64,000 bases of DNA, taken from assembly GCF_030315975.1 (NCBI RefSeq), contig NZ_JASXSZ010000001.1:1-64000 (forward strand), given 5' to 3'. A model generated the notes under the pieces. It was not told the origin of the DNA and searched no databases. It worked only from the letters and a program-made list of their open reading frames with translations. The position numbers and the translations under genes are program-made. This stretch comes from Microbacterium candidum (lineage in GTDB: Bacteria > Actinomycetota > Actinomycetes > Actinomycetales > Microbacteriaceae). This document shows, in pieces, positions 1 to 9,589 of this stretch. The first letter of the stretch is position 1, and each line of letters opens with the position of its first letter.

Positions 1-12
1 ACAGGAGAAGAA

Positions 13-432
13 ATGACGGACTTCGATTACGGTCCCATCGAGTTCTACGCGATCGCGTTCGACGGCGACCGCCCCGGTCCCGCGGTGCTGAAAGCGGTGG
101 ACGACCTCGTCGCGTCGGGCACGGTGAACCTGCTCGACCTCGTCTTCGCACGCCGCTCCCCCGAGGGGGAGGTCGAGGTGCTGGAGATGTCCGACACCAT
201 CGAGAACGACGCGCACCCCGCCCTGGATCTCGCAGGTCTTGCCGGGGAGGACGACATCCTCGCCCTCGTCGACGACCTGGAGCCGGGCCGGTCGGCGGCG
301 ATCCTCGTCGTCGAGCTGCTGTGGGCGAAGGCGTTCGCGTCACGCCTGTTCGAGGCAGGCGGCGCCGTGATCGCCCGCGAGGGCGTGCCCGCACCGATCG
401 TGAACGCGTTCCTCGCGGAATACGCGGACTGA
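13..432 (+). CDS. DUF6325 family protein, copy 1
   Basis: A 139-residue acidic protein of the kind annotated as DUF6325 in actinobacteria; its function is not known. It is soluble, with no signal peptide or membrane segment. A Shine-Dalgarno AGGAGA sits just before the ATG. It is followed 22 bases later by a SHOCT-domain gene, forming a two-gene unit. The gene is identical at nucleotide level to the copy at 9817-10236, including the 12 bases before the start that are visible here. Neighbours give no direct clue to its job. The pair DUF6325 plus SHOCT recurs in this bacterial group, which suggests the two proteins work together (inference). Confidence 0.8.
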   Translation: MTDFDYGPIEFYAIAFDGDRPGPAVLKAVDDLVASGTVNLLDLVFARRSPEGEVEVLEMSDTIENDAHPALDLAGLAGEDDILALVDDLEPGRSAAILVVELLWAKAFASRLFEAGGAVIAREGVPAPIVNAFLAEYAD

Positions 433-454
433 GACTGTAGAAGGAGAAACGAAT

Positions 455-811
455 ATGCCTCTGAGAAGAATGGGACGCCCCGGCCTGGTCGGGATGGCTG
501 CACGCACCGCCGTCGTCGCCGGCACCGCCACCGCCGTGTCGGGTGCCGTGATGTCGCACCAGCAGAACAAGGCGTACGCGGCGCAGGAGCAGCAGGCCTA
601 CGAGGCTCAGCAGCAGCAGGCGGCGATGGACGCCGCCGCCGCGCAGGCCGTCGCCAACGCGCAGGCCGCCCAGGCACCGGTCGCCGCCGCACCCGCCGCA
701 CCGGCCGAGGACGACATGATGGCCAAGCTCACCCAGCTCGCACAACTGCACGCGCAGGGCATCCTCTCCGACGACGAGTTCGCCGCCGCCAAGGCCAAGC
801 TCCTCAGCTGA
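455..811 (+). CDS. SHOCT-domain small protein, copy 1
   Basis: A 118-residue protein. The N-terminus is basic, with a short Ala/Val/Gly-rich hydrophobic stretch at about 15-35 that could insert in the membrane. A Gln/Ala-rich, probably helical linker follows (about 38-85). A C-terminal SHOCT domain spans about 88-118 (LAQLHAQGILSDDEFAAAK). SHOCT domains are short oligomerisation modules. The Shine-Dalgarno AAGGAG lies upstream of the ATG. The gene pairs with the preceding DUF6325 gene. Relative to the copy at 10259-10615 it differs mainly at residues 28-45 (SGAVMS against AGGVAA, and nearby), with near identity elsewhere. Confidence 0.8.
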   Translation: MPLRRMGRPGLVGMAARTAVVAGTATAVSGAVMSHQQNKAYAAQEQQAYEAQQQQAAMDAAAAQAVANAQAAQAPVAAAPAAPAEDDMMAKLTQLAQLHAQGILSDDEFAAAKAKLLS

Positions 812-822
812 CCCACCGCAAC

Positions 823-858
823 GAAGAAGGCCGCACCCCACCGGGTGCGGCCTTCTTC
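823..858 (+). terminator. Intrinsic terminator of copy 1 unit
   Basis: GAAGAAGGCCGCACC pairs with GGTGCGGCCTTCTTC around a short CCACCG loop. It begins 12 bases after the SHOCT stop and is followed by GTCTG rather than a clean T-tract. It may also serve the convergent sulfatase gene that ends at 869. Confidence 0.75.
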
Positions 859-868
859 GTCTGCCCGG

Positions 869-3196
869 CTACTCGCGAGCGAGAGCCGCGAGCGCCTCGA
901 GCTCGAGGTCGAGGTACTGCTCCTCGCTCACGTCGATGCCGACGCCGAGGAGCTTTCCGCCGCTGAACGGGAAGCCGTCGGAGTACTGTCCGCTCACGGC
1001 ATCGCCGCTGTCGAACCCGACGCACAGGCCGTCGCCCGCAAGCGTGAACTTTCCGATCTGCGCACGCATCGGCCCCTCGGCGACGACCTGGTCGTCGATG
1101 TAGAGCTTGCACGTGCCCACCGACTCACCGTGGTCGCCGGCGCCCTCGCGGACGAACTCCATGCCGAGGGCGTGCTTGCCCGGGGTCAGCTCACCCGAGG
1201 TGAACACCTGCTCCGGCGGGATGCCGAGGAAGTTGTACACGTAGGTCAGCCTGTTGTCCTTGATGAACAGCGAGTGACCGCCGAAGCGCGAGCCGTGCGC
1301 GAAGAGCACGCCCTCGGCCCCCTCCTCGAGCACCACGTCGGCGATGATCTTGTACGACCGCCCGCGGACATTGACCGCGACGCTCTCGGCGACCGCCGTC
1401 GTGTCGGGGTAGTAGATGTAGCGCGTGCGGGGCGGCTCCGACTGAGGCCGCTCGATCGTGAGCTGCTCGCGAGCGGAACGGTCGTCGAGGGGCATGACGT
1501 TGTTGCGCCCAGCCTCCTCGAACCACGTGTCGATGAGCTCCTTCAGCTTCTCGGGGTGTTCAGCCGCGAGGTCCTTCGACTCGGAGCGGTCGACGTCGAC
1601 GTGGTACAGCTCCCAGCGGTCCTCGTCGAAGCGCCCGTGACCGGTGAGCGGAGCGTGGATCGTCGCGGCCTTCCAGCCGTCCTTCCAGATCCCGCGCGTG
1701 CCGATCATCGTGTAGTACTGCACGTGCTTCTGCGTCGGACCGTCCGGCGCCGCATCGAACGAGTACTTCATCGAGACTCCGTCGAGCGGGCGCTGCTCCA
1801 CCCCGCGGAAGACAGTGGGCATCTCGATGCCGATGACGTCGAGCACCGTCGCGACGATGTCCACAGAGTGGTGGTACTGATGCCGGACCTCGCCCTTGGC
1901 CTTGATGCCGGCCGGCCAGTGGATCACCATCGGGTCGCACGTGCCGCCGGAGAACTGCGAGTAGCGCTTGAACATCTGGAACGGCGTCGAGAACGCCGTC
2001 GCCCAGCCGGTCGGGTAGTGGTTGTAGGTCTCCGGCCCACCCAGCACGTCGATCTTCGACAGATTCTCGGCGAGGTCGTCGGGGAAGCCGTTGAAGAACT
2101 TGTTCTCGTTGACCGACCCGTCGGGGGAGCCTTCACCCGAGGCGCCGTTGTCGGCGCAGTAGAAGATGAGGGTGTTGTCGAGCTGACCCGTCTGCTCGAG
2201 ATAGTCGATCAGACGCCCGACCTGGACGTCGGTGTACTCGCTGAATCCGGCGAACACCTCGGCCATCCGGATGAAGAGGCGCTTCTCGTCCTCCGACAGC
2301 GTCTCCCACGGCTTGACGTAGTCGGCGGGGTTCGCCTGGTCGTCCGGAAGCGGGTTGATGGGGGTCAGCGCTGTGCCCTCGGGCAGGATGCCGCGCTCGA
2401 TCATGCGCGCCAGCACCCACTCGCGATACGCGTCGTACCCGTCATCGAAGACGCCCTTGTACTTCTCGATGTACTCCTTGGGCGCATGGTGCGGGGCGTG
2501 GTTGGCGCCCGGGCAGAACCACGTGTACCAGGGCTTCGACGGGTTCGACGCGTTCTGGTCGCGGATGAGGCGGATCGTCTGATCCACCAGGTCCTTGGAG
2601 AGGTGGTAGCCGTCTTCGGGCAGATACGGCTGGTCGATGAAGTGGTTGTCCTCGACGAGATCGGGGTACCAGTTGTTGGTCTCGCCGCCGATGAAGCCGT
2701 AGAAGCGGTCGAAGCCCATCGCGAGGGGCCACTGCTCCTTGCTGCCGCCGGTGGAGACGTCCTCTTCGGGCACGTTGTGGTTCTTGCCAATCCAGAACGT
2801 CGAGTAGCCGTTCTTCTGCAGCACCTGGCCGATCGTCGCGCACTCCTCGGGGAGTCGGCCGGAGGCGCCGGGGAAGCCGTTCGTGGCCTCGGTGATCACG
2901 CCGAATCCGTTGGCGTGATGGTTGCGCCCCGTGAGCATCGTCGAGCGCGTCGGCGAGCACAGCGCCGTCGTATGCCATTGCGTGTAGGTCAGGCCGTCTT
3001 TGGCCAGGCGGTCGAGGGTGGGCATGTTGATGCGCCCGCCGTACGGCGACCATGACGCCATGCCGGTGTCGTCGTAGAGGATGACGAGGATGTTGGGAGC
3101 CCCTTCCGGCGCCTTCGGCGTCTCGTAGGGCGCCCAATCCGCGACCGAGTCGCGGACGTCGAGCTTGATCACTCCGTTGAAAGCCGGACGTGCCAT
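869..3196 (-). CDS. Arylsulfatase-type sulfatase
   Basis: A 775-residue type I sulfatase that hydrolyses sulfate esters. The N-terminal metal-binding Asp pair is seen in YDDTG (about 41-45). The formylglycine signature is Cys80 in ALCSPTRSTMLTGR, where the Cys should be oxidised by a formylglycine-generating enzyme. The length and the extra C-terminal beta-rich part (about 560-775) fit large bacterial arylsulfatases. There is no signal peptide, so a cytoplasmic location is likely. The ATG at 3196 was chosen for its GGAGGA at good spacing and because the upstream extension is Arg/Pro-rich, out-of-frame-like sequence. The substrate cannot be read from the sequence. Confidence 0.9.
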   Translation of the reverse strand: MARPAFNGVIKLDVRDSVADWAPYETPKAPEGAPNILVILYDDTGMASWSPYGGRINMPTLDRLAKDGLTYTQWHTTALCSPTRSTMLTGRNHHANGFGVITEATNGFPGASGRLPEECATIGQVLQKNGYSTFWIGKNHNVPEEDVSTGGSKEQWPLAMGFDRFYGFIGGETNNWYPDLVEDNHFIDQPYLPEDGYHLSKDLVDQTIRLIRDQNASNPSKPWYTWFCPGANHAPHHAPKEYIEKYKGVFDDGYDAYREWVLARMIERGILPEGTALTPINPLPDDQANPADYVKPWETLSEDEKRLFIRMAEVFAGFSEYTDVQVGRLIDYLEQTGQLDNTLIFYCADNGASGEGSPDGSVNENKFFNGFPDDLAENLSKIDVLGGPETYNHYPTGWATAFSTPFQMFKRYSQFSGGTCDPMVIHWPAGIKAKGEVRHQYHHSVDIVATVLDVIGIEMPTVFRGVEQRPLDGVSMKYSFDAAPDGPTQKHVQYYTMIGTRGIWKDGWKAATIHAPLTGHGRFDEDRWELYHVDVDRSESKDLAAEHPEKLKELIDTWFEEAGRNNVMPLDDRSAREQLTIERPQSEPPRTRYIYYPDTTAVAESVAVNVRGRSYKIIADVVLEEGAEGVLFAHGSRFGGHSLFIKDNRLTYVYNFLGIPPEQVFTSGELTPGKHALGMEFVREGAGDHGESVGTCKLYIDDQVVAEGPMRAQIGKFTLAGDGLCVGFDSGDAVSGQYSDGFPFSGGKLLGVGIDVSEEQYLDLELEALAALARE

Positions 3197-3295
3197 GGCA
3201 GAGTTCCTCCATTCGGCGCAAGTGCCTGTCCGCTCACCGTAGCGCGGCGTCCGGGGCCGCATCCAGACACCGGCCGGACCGGCCACCCGCCTGCG

Positions 3296-4264
3296 TCAGT
3301 GGCCCAGCGTCACCTCGTACCCGGGCACGAACTCGAGCGTCACATGCGAGGGGTCCACGCCCTGGGCCTTCAGCGCGGTGACGAGTTCGACGGTGTCCGG
3401 GATCGGCATGGGGCCGGTGAGGCGCACCACCGCGGTCGATCCGGAAGTGCTCACATCCGCGACGTCCCAGCGGTTCTGGGTCGCCCACGGGTCGGCGGCG
3501 GCATGGATGCGGCTCTGCAGCACGGCCTGCTGGGTCAGCTGCACCGAGATGACCGCGAGCGGGATGGCGATGACGACGAGGGTGAGCAGAGTGAAGACGA
3601 TCGCGCGCGGCCGGCGGCGTGCGCGCGTGCTCTCGTCGACCGCGTCCACGTCCGGCCCGACGCGCCGGGCGGCGAGGATGACGACTCCCGTCGCGATGAT
3701 CGCGGCGACGTTCGTGGCGAACAGCAGCAGAGCGCCGAGCGCCTGAAGCCACACGCCGGACTCCAGCGTGAGCCCGACGACGCACAGCGGCGGCACGAGC
3801 GAGATGGCGATGGCGACGCCGGGGAGCGTGTCCGAGATGTCGGAGCGGACGAGGGAGATGGCGCCGACGGCTCCCGTCGCGAGCGCCGCGACGAGGTCGA
3901 TGACGTCCGGCGCGACGCGCGACGCGACCTGCGGATTGGTGGCCGCCGTGACCGGCGCCACCTCGAAGAGTCCGACGACGTATCCGATCGCGATCGCCGC
4001 GAGCGCGCCGGTCACCACGAGCAGCCACGACCGCAGCAGATTCCGACGATCGCCGAGCACGGTCGCCAGGGCGATCCCCATGATCGGCGTCATGAGCGGA
4101 GCGACGATCATGGCTCCGATGACCGTCGCCGTGGAGTCGCCCACGACGCCGGCGCTGGCGATCACCGCCGCCAGCACGAGGAGGATCCAGAACCTGCTGA
4201 AGCGGGTGCGCATCTTCTCGCCGTCGAAGAAGACGGCATCCCGCATGTCGGCGACCGTGTTCAT
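3296..4264 (-). CDS. DUF389 membrane protein
   Basis: A 322-residue polytopic protein. It carries the DUF389 hallmark around residues 40-70 (GDSTATVIGAMIVAPLMTPI), then further hydrophobic segments at about 83-100, 120-145, 160-180 and 235-255. The soluble C-terminal tail of about 60 residues probably forms a small alpha/beta domain. DUF389 proteins are widespread and their biochemical role is not settled. A purine-rich GGAAGGGG precedes the ATG. The gene is monocistronic or is read with the sulfatase downstream of it (100-base gap). Confidence 0.85.
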   Translation of the reverse strand: MNTVADMRDAVFFDGEKMRTRFSRFWILLVLAAVIASAGVVGDSTATVIGAMIVAPLMTPIMGIALATVLGDRRNLLRSWLLVVTGALAAIAIGYVVGLFEVAPVTAATNPQVASRVAPDVIDLVAALATGAVGAISLVRSDISDTLPGVAIAISLVPPLCVVGLTLESGVWLQALGALLLFATNVAAIIATGVVILAARRVGPDVDAVDESTRARRRPRAIVFTLLTLVVIAIPLAVISVQLTQQAVLQSRIHAAADPWATQNRWDVADVSTSGSTAVVRLTGPMPIPDTVELVTALKAQGVDPSHVTLEFVPGYEVTLGH

Positions 4265-4417
4265 CGGATCCCCTTCCGCCCGCCCACGTCAGGTGTGCGG
4301 GCCCGCCTGAGGACCCGCCCCGGGTCATATCTTGTCGGGTGAGGCGCGCGCACCGAGGCGGGACGCGCCAGGCAGGAGGGGGATCGGGACACGGTGGGTC
4401 CATGCCAGGATCGGCCT

Positions 4418-5344
4418 ATGGCCGATCTCAGCTCGTGGACCGACTCCCCCACCCGCCGAGCGATCGAGGACTTCGTCGCCCGCGTCACGTCGGGTCCGGA
4501 CGCCGTCCCGGTCGAGGAGAGGGTTGCGGTCTTCGACAACGACGGCACGCTGTGGTCCGAGAAGCCCATGCCCACGCAGCTGCACTACATCGTGAACGGC
4601 TGGCGCGCGGCGGCCGAGGCCGACCCGTCGCTCGCGCAGCAGCAGCCGTACCGTGCCGCGGTCACCGGCGACTTCGCGTGGCTCGGGGGCGCGATCGACA
4701 AGCATTACCTCGGCGACGACTCGGACCTGAAGGTCCTGATCGGATCGCTCGTCGGGCTCGTGCACGGGGTGAGCGTCGAGGAGTACGCGGCATCCGTCTC
4801 CGAGTTCTTCCGCACCCAGCAGCACGTCACGCTGCAGCGCTCGTACGCCGAGGCCGTCTACCAGCCGATGGTCGAACTGCTGCGCTATCTCGAGGCCAAC
4901 GGCTTCACGTGCTACATCGTCTCGGGCGGCGAGCGCGACTTCATGCGCCCCATCGCCGAGGACTTCTACGGCATCCCGCCAGAACGGGTCGTGGGATCCG
5001 CGTTCGGTCTGGACTACGACGCGGAATCGGGCGACGTCCGGTACGCGGCATCCCTCGCGTTCTTCGACGACGGCGCGCAGAAGCCGGTGCGCATCTGGAC
5101 GCGCATCGGGCGGCGGCCCCTGGTCGCCGTCGGGAACTCGAACGGCGACATGGAGATGCTCGACTTCGCGTTGAAGGGGGCACGGCCCGCCCTTGCGATG
5201 CTCGTGCACCACGACGACCCCGGCCGCGACGTCGCGTACGACAAGGGCGCGGAGAGGGCGCTCGCCGCGGCGGCCGACCGCGGCTACACCGTGATCAGCG
5301 TCAAGGACGACTGGTCGCGCGTCTTCACAGGCGACTCCGCCTGA
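4418..5344 (+). CDS. HAD-superfamily phosphatase
   Basis: A 308-residue hydrolase of the haloacid dehalogenase superfamily. Motif I is VFDNDGTLW (about residue 40), with the nucleophile Asp and the acid/base Asp two residues later. Motif II is the Ser in IVSGGERDF, and motif IV is the metal-binding GNSNGDMEM. These fit a phosphoserine-phosphatase-like phosphohydrolase with an all-helical cap between motifs I and II. The ATG at 4418 with an upstream AGGA is preferred to a GTG at 4394. The gene converges on the SulP gene with a 13-base gap. The substrate is unknown. Confidence 0.85.
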   Translation: MADLSSWTDSPTRRAIEDFVARVTSGPDAVPVEERVAVFDNDGTLWSEKPMPTQLHYIVNGWRAAAEADPSLAQQQPYRAAVTGDFAWLGGAIDKHYLGDDSDLKVLIGSLVGLVHGVSVEEYAASVSEFFRTQQHVTLQRSYAEAVYQPMVELLRYLEANGFTCYIVSGGERDFMRPIAEDFYGIPPERVVGSAFGLDYDAESGDVRYAASLAFFDDGAQKPVRIWTRIGRRPLVAVGNSNGDMEMLDFALKGARPALAMLVHHDDPGRDVAYDKGAERALAAAADRGYTVISVKDDWSRVFTGDSA

Positions 5345-5357
5345 CGCCGACCCTCGT

Positions 5358-6998
5358 TCACACCACGGGGGCGGATGCCTCGGCGAGACCCTCCTCGACG
5401 GTCGCGTGGACGCGTCCTGCCGCCGTGAGGCCCTGATACCAGTCGACGTGCGTCGCGGTCGCGGTCGCGTTCTCCGGCAGAGCCGCCAGATGCAGCGTGA
5501 CGCCGCGGTGCTCGAGTTCGCGGTCCAGACCCTCCATCGCCTCGAGGACGGTGATGGTGATGGTGCGCAGGCGCGCGACATCCAGCACGACCGCCGTGAC
5601 GGGTGGATCCTGCATCGATGCGATCCGCACGACTTCGTTCGCGTTCGCGTTCGCGTTCGCGGCGTAGAGCCCCTGATCGAGGGTCAGCACGATCGCATCG
5701 CCGCGCCGGTCGCCGACGATGACGCGCGGGATGTTGAGCTCGCGGAGCACGAGGATGAGCGTGACGGCGACGCCTACCGCGACGGCGAGGAGGAGTCCCA
5801 CCGTGAGGCCGATGAACGCGACGGACAGAGCGATCCAGAAGTCCCTGCGGCTGATGCTCCACCACCGGACGAGCTCCGGGATGTCGATGAGCCCGACGAC
5901 CGCCACGAAGACCATCGCGGCGAGGGTCGCCTGAGGCAGGAGGCTCAGGACCGGCGCGAGGAACAGCGCCACGGCGATCGCCAGGATGACGGTGACGATC
6001 GTCGCGAGCTGGGTCTTCGCCCCGGCGTTCCGGTTGACCGCGCTCTGCGAGAAGCCCCCGGCGGCGGGCATCGTGGTGAAGAACGACCCGAGCACGTTCG
6101 CCGCGCCGGTCGCGAAGAGCTCCTGGTTGGAGTCGACCGGCGGCTCGCTCATCTTGCGGATCGTGCGCGACACGGCGGCGGACTCGAGGAAGGCCATGAC
6201 GGCGATCGCGAGCGCTCCGGGCAGAAGTGCCCCGAGGTGGGTGAAGTCGGGGAGCCCCGGCACCGGGAGCCCGGAGGGCACCGGCGCGATGAGCTTCACG
6301 CCGAGGTCAGGGAGCCCCGCGAACGCGACCAGCAGGATGCCGCCGACCACGACGACGAGCGCGCCGGGGACCATCGGCGCGAAGCGCTTGAGCAGGACCA
6401 GAACCAGGATCGTTCCGACCGACAACGCGACGGTCGGCCAGTTGAGGCTCGGGAGGGCATCGCCGATGGCGACGACCGACCGGAAGAAGCCCTCACCGGA
6501 GGTGTTGGTCGTCTCGCCGAGGAGCTTCGGCACCTGGCCGACGGCGACGGTCGCCCCGACGCCGATCTTCACGCCGAGCACGGTGGCGCTCGAGATGTTC
6601 TCGACCAGCGAGCCGAGCTTCAGCAGCCGGGCGAGGACCAGGATCACGCCGACGATCAGCATCAGCGTCATGAGCGACCCGAGCGCGTCCTTCGATCCGG
6701 CGGCGATGCCGGCCGACACGAGGGTGGTGGCCGTCAGCGTCGCGATCGTCGACGTCGTCGACACGCTCATCGCGCGGCTGCCGCCGAGGATCGCGTACAC
6801 GAACATCGGCACGATGCACGTGTAGAGGCCCACCTGGACGGGCATGTTGGCGATCGTGGCGTACGCCATCGCCTGGGGCACCACGACGGCTCCGGCGGAG
6901 AGTCCCGCGACGATGTCCGGGACGAGCCACGACCGCCGATAGCCGACGAGGGATGGGAGCCACCAGCGAGTCTTGGTGGGCGCAACGGTCGTGCTCAT
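5358..6998 (-). CDS. SulP family anion transporter with STAS domain
   Basis: A 546-residue permease of the SLC26/SulP family, which moves sulfate, bicarbonate or other anions. The N-terminal signature is seen at about 27-55 (DIVAGLSAGAVVVPQAMAYA). About ten to twelve hydrophobic segments follow to about residue 420. A C-terminal STAS domain covers about 435-535. The STAS region contains an Asn/Ala repeat (ANANANAN, about 461-468), an unusual low-complexity insert. The ATG at 6998 has only a weak Shine-Dalgarno. It lies 3' of the DUF998-like gene with a 28-base gap, so the two may be co-transcribed. Confidence 0.9.
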   Translation of the reverse strand: MSTTVAPTKTRWWLPSLVGYRRSWLVPDIVAGLSAGAVVVPQAMAYATIANMPVQVGLYTCIVPMFVYAILGGSRAMSVSTTSTIATLTATTLVSAGIAAGSKDALGSLMTLMLIVGVILVLARLLKLGSLVENISSATVLGVKIGVGATVAVGQVPKLLGETTNTSGEGFFRSVVAIGDALPSLNWPTVALSVGTILVLVLLKRFAPMVPGALVVVVGGILLVAFAGLPDLGVKLIAPVPSGLPVPGLPDFTHLGALLPGALAIAVMAFLESAAVSRTIRKMSEPPVDSNQELFATGAANVLGSFFTTMPAAGGFSQSAVNRNAGAKTQLATIVTVILAIAVALFLAPVLSLLPQATLAAMVFVAVVGLIDIPELVRWWSISRRDFWIALSVAFIGLTVGLLLAVAVGVAVTLILVLRELNIPRVIVGDRRGDAIVLTLDQGLYAANANANANEVVRIASMQDPPVTAVVLDVARLRTITITVLEAMEGLDRELEHRGVTLHLAALPENATATATHVDWYQGLTAAGRVHATVEEGLAEASAPVV

Positions 6999-7026
6999 CC
7001 CATGACCGTATCGCGCGTGTCCGGAG

Positions 7027-8094
7027 TCACTCGGCGGCGACTCCCGACGCATCCTGCTGGAGCGCCGCGACGTTGCGCAGGAAGAGGATGATCCAGGAGA
7101 AGATCAGCCCCGCCGCAACGAGTTCGGTCGCCGTCAGCGTGTAGTAGCCGATGCCGAACAGGACGCCGGCGACGACGATGATCGCGACGAACACCCAGCT
7201 CACGATGAGGAACGCGCGCGGGATGCCGGGGAGCCATCTGGGCAGCCCGATGATGAGCACGGTGTAGGCCACCGCCATCCCCGTGGCGACGCTGTTGTGA
7301 ACGAGCAGGAACTCGTTCACCGGGAAGATGCCGACGCACGCGAGGAAGACGCCGATCGTGATCAGCAGGCCGCGGACCCACAGCAGACTCCTGCGCGACG
7401 CCGCCGCGACGCCGCGCGTCGCGTGCCGCGCGAGCGTCACGACCATCGCGCCGGAGACGATCAGCGTCGCGTTGAACGCGAGGGCCGAGAAGTCGCCGGT
7501 CGAGCCCAGTTCGCTGAGGTTGAGCTTCCACCACGCAGGATCGGCGGAGGTCAGCATCGACGTGATCATTCCCTCGACGAGGAAGAGCGCCAGGAGGAAC
7601 GCGAGGAACTCGAGCGTGAGTTGCGTCGAGGCCACGAAGGCTGCATACGCGGTGAGGGCCGCGGCGGCGCCCGCGATCAGCAGCGACGGGAGTGCGAACA
7701 CTTCGGCGCCCTCGAACGAGCGGCCCAGGATGTCGGCGAGCAGGGTCCACGTGAGGAGTGCGATGACGCCCAGAGCGATCGCCACGACCACGATGTCGAC
7801 GACGTCGAGGAACCCGACGCGCCGCACGCGGTCCCGCACGACGTAGCGACCGAACGCGAACGCCAGGGCGCTGATGACGGCGGTCGAGATCGCGATGTAC
7901 TGACCGAGCGAGCCGGCGCCATCGATCGGGACGGACTGGAAGTGCAGCACTGGGAGGGCGACGAGAGCCACGACGACGAAGGCGATCGCGCCGATCGCGA
8001 GCGCGAGCGACTCGCGCGAGCGCACGCTGCGCACGACGGGGGATGCGGTGAGGGCGGGCTCTGCCGAAGCGATCTCGGCGGCGTTCTCGGTCAT
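7027..8094 (-). CDS. Multi-spanning membrane protein, DUF998-like
   Basis: A 355-residue protein with about nine hydrophobic segments spread over the length after a 30-residue polar N-terminus. The motif GIFPVNEFLLVHNSVATGM (about 255-275) resembles the FP...HN signature of the DUF998 family, whose function is unknown. AGGAG lies 8 bases before the ATG at 8094. It is followed by the SulP gene in the same direction and has a divergent DUF2252 gene upstream. No enzymatic motif is visible. Confidence 0.65.
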   Translation of the reverse strand: MTENAAEIASAEPALTASPVVRSVRSRESLALAIGAIAFVVVALVALPVLHFQSVPIDGAGSLGQYIAISTAVISALAFAFGRYVVRDRVRRVGFLDVVDIVVVAIALGVIALLTWTLLADILGRSFEGAEVFALPSLLIAGAAAALTAYAAFVASTQLTLEFLAFLLALFLVEGMITSMLTSADPAWWKLNLSELGSTGDFSALAFNATLIVSGAMVVTLARHATRGVAAASRRSLLWVRGLLITIGVFLACVGIFPVNEFLLVHNSVATGMAVAYTVLIIGLPRWLPGIPRAFLIVSWVFVAIIVVAGVLFGIGYYTLTATELVAAGLIFSWIILFLRNVAALQQDASGVAAE

Positions 8095-8230
8095 GGGGCT
8101 CCTGGAGGTGGCCGGCACGGACGACGCCGGGTGCATTTGCGAGCCTAGGGGGTGCGGTCGTCTCCGGCATGGCACGCGGCGGCGGAGATCCAATCGCCCT
8201 CAGGGGCGTCGCCAGGAGGATGATGACTCC

Positions 8231-9589
8231 ATGAGCGGCACAGAAGCACAGTGGAAGGCGCGTCCCGCACTCGCCGAACGGCGCGCGGAGGGCGCTGCGG
8301 CGCGTCAGCACAAACCCCGCACCACGCTCGCGAACCTGACGACGACGGGGCGCGATCCGATGGCGATCCTCGAAGAGCAGGATGCGACGCGGGTCCAGCA
8401 GATGGTGCCCCTTCGTCACGAGCGCATGTCGGCCAGCCCCTTCGCGTTCTACCGCGCCACCGCGGCCATCATGGCCGCGGACCTCGCCAACGATGCGGAC
8501 ACCGGCATCTCGGTGGGGTCGTGCGGCGACGCGCACGTCGCGAACTTCGGGTTCTATGCATCCCCTCAGCGCACGATCCTCTTCGACGTCAACGACTTCG
8601 ACGAGGCGGCCTGGGCGCCATGGGAGTGGGATGTCAAGCGGCTGGTCACGAGCATCGTGATCGCGGGCCGCGCCACGGATCGCGACCGCGGCGTGGTCCG
8701 AGACGCTGCGTACCGCGCCGTGCGCCGCTACACGCTGGTGATCGCCGAGGCTTCCGAGACGAGCCCGCTCGAGAGGTATTGGGCGCACTTCGACGAGCAC
8801 ACCTCGGTCGACGCGATCGACAAGATCTCCCGGAACGTCCTGAAGGACGCGATCAACGCGGCGCGCAAGCGCACCGGCGAGAGCGCGGTCCGGAAGATGA
8901 CCCGCCCGGATGCCGACGGCCGCCTGCGGTTCATCATCGAACCGCCCGCGATGATCGCCGTGCCGGAGCCGCTCCAGGAGGTCGCCGAAGCGCGCATGCG
9001 CGCGTACATGCGAAGCGCGAACGTCGACATCCGGCTCCTCCTCCAGCACTACACCAAGTCGGACACGGCGTTCCGCGCCGTGGGTGTCGGGAGCGTCGGC
9101 ACGCGCTGCTACGTCACCGTTCTCCAGGACGGCGACGGGAACACGATCCTCCTGCAGACGAAGGAGGCGCAGCAGAGCGTCCTCATCAAGTACGGCAAGG
9201 CCCCCCAGCCGGACGGCGCGCTCGAACTCCTGGAGGAGTATGGCGAGGGTGGCCGCGTGGTGGGGATGCAGCGTGTGCTCCAGGCCGTCTCGGATCCGTT
9301 CCTCGGGCATATGAGCGACGACAACGGCGACTACTACGTGCGTCAGTTCCGGGACATGAAGGGCGGGATCGACATGGAGACCCTCGCCGACGAGCAGTTC
9401 ACCAGGTTCGGCGAGGCATGCGCCTCGACGCTCGCCCACGCCCACGGGCGGACCGCGGACGCCGCTCAGGTGGCCGGCTACATCGGGAGCAGTTCGGTGG
9501 TGGCCGATGCGGTCGTCGCGTGGGCCGATGCGTACGCGGACCTGGCCTACGAGGACTGGAAGGCGTTCGTCGCCCGGCCGCGACCCTGA
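8231..9589 (+). CDS. DUF2252 family protein
   Basis: A 452-residue protein of the DUF2252 family. These proteins have a kinase-like (aminoglycoside phosphotransferase-type) fold, and their substrates are generally not known. The conserved CGDAHVANFG (about 97-106) and FDVNDFDEA (about 115-123) are reminiscent of the catalytic HGDLHxxN and DFD motifs of that fold. A Shine-Dalgarno AGGAGG precedes the ATG at 8231. The gene stands alone between a divergent membrane-protein gene and the second copy of the DUF6325-SHOCT unit. Confidence 0.85.
   Translation: MSGTEAQWKARPALAERRAEGAAARQHKPRTTLANLTTTGRDPMAILEEQDATRVQQMVPLRHERMSASPFAFYRATAAIMAADLANDADTGISVGSCGDAHVANFGFYASPQRTILFDVNDFDEAAWAPWEWDVKRLVTSIVIAGRATDRDRGVVRDAAYRAVRRYTLVIAEASETSPLERYWAHFDEHTSVDAIDKISRNVLKDAINAARKRTGESAVRKMTRPDADGRLRFIIEPPAMIAVPEPLQEVAEARMRAYMRSANVDIRLLLQHYTKSDTAFRAVGVGSVGTRCYVTVLQDGDGNTILLQTKEAQQSVLIKYGKAPQPDGALELLEEYGEGGRVVGMQRVLQAVSDPFLGHMSDDNGDYYVRQFRDMKGGIDMETLADEQFTRFGEACASTLAHAHGRTADAAQVAGYIGSSSVVADAVVAWADAYADLAYEDWKAFVARPRP

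Larger units (their letters stand above)
1..828 (+). repeat. Direct repeat copy 1 (DUF6325-SHOCT unit)
   Basis: Bases 1-538 match 9805-10342 without a difference that I can find. A divergent patch follows at about 539-600, and then near identity returns until just after the second stop codon (about 828). The offset of 9804 is constant, so there is no indel. The left border lies outside the window. The sequences after 828 differ completely, although both copies end in a hairpin terminator. Confidence 0.9.
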
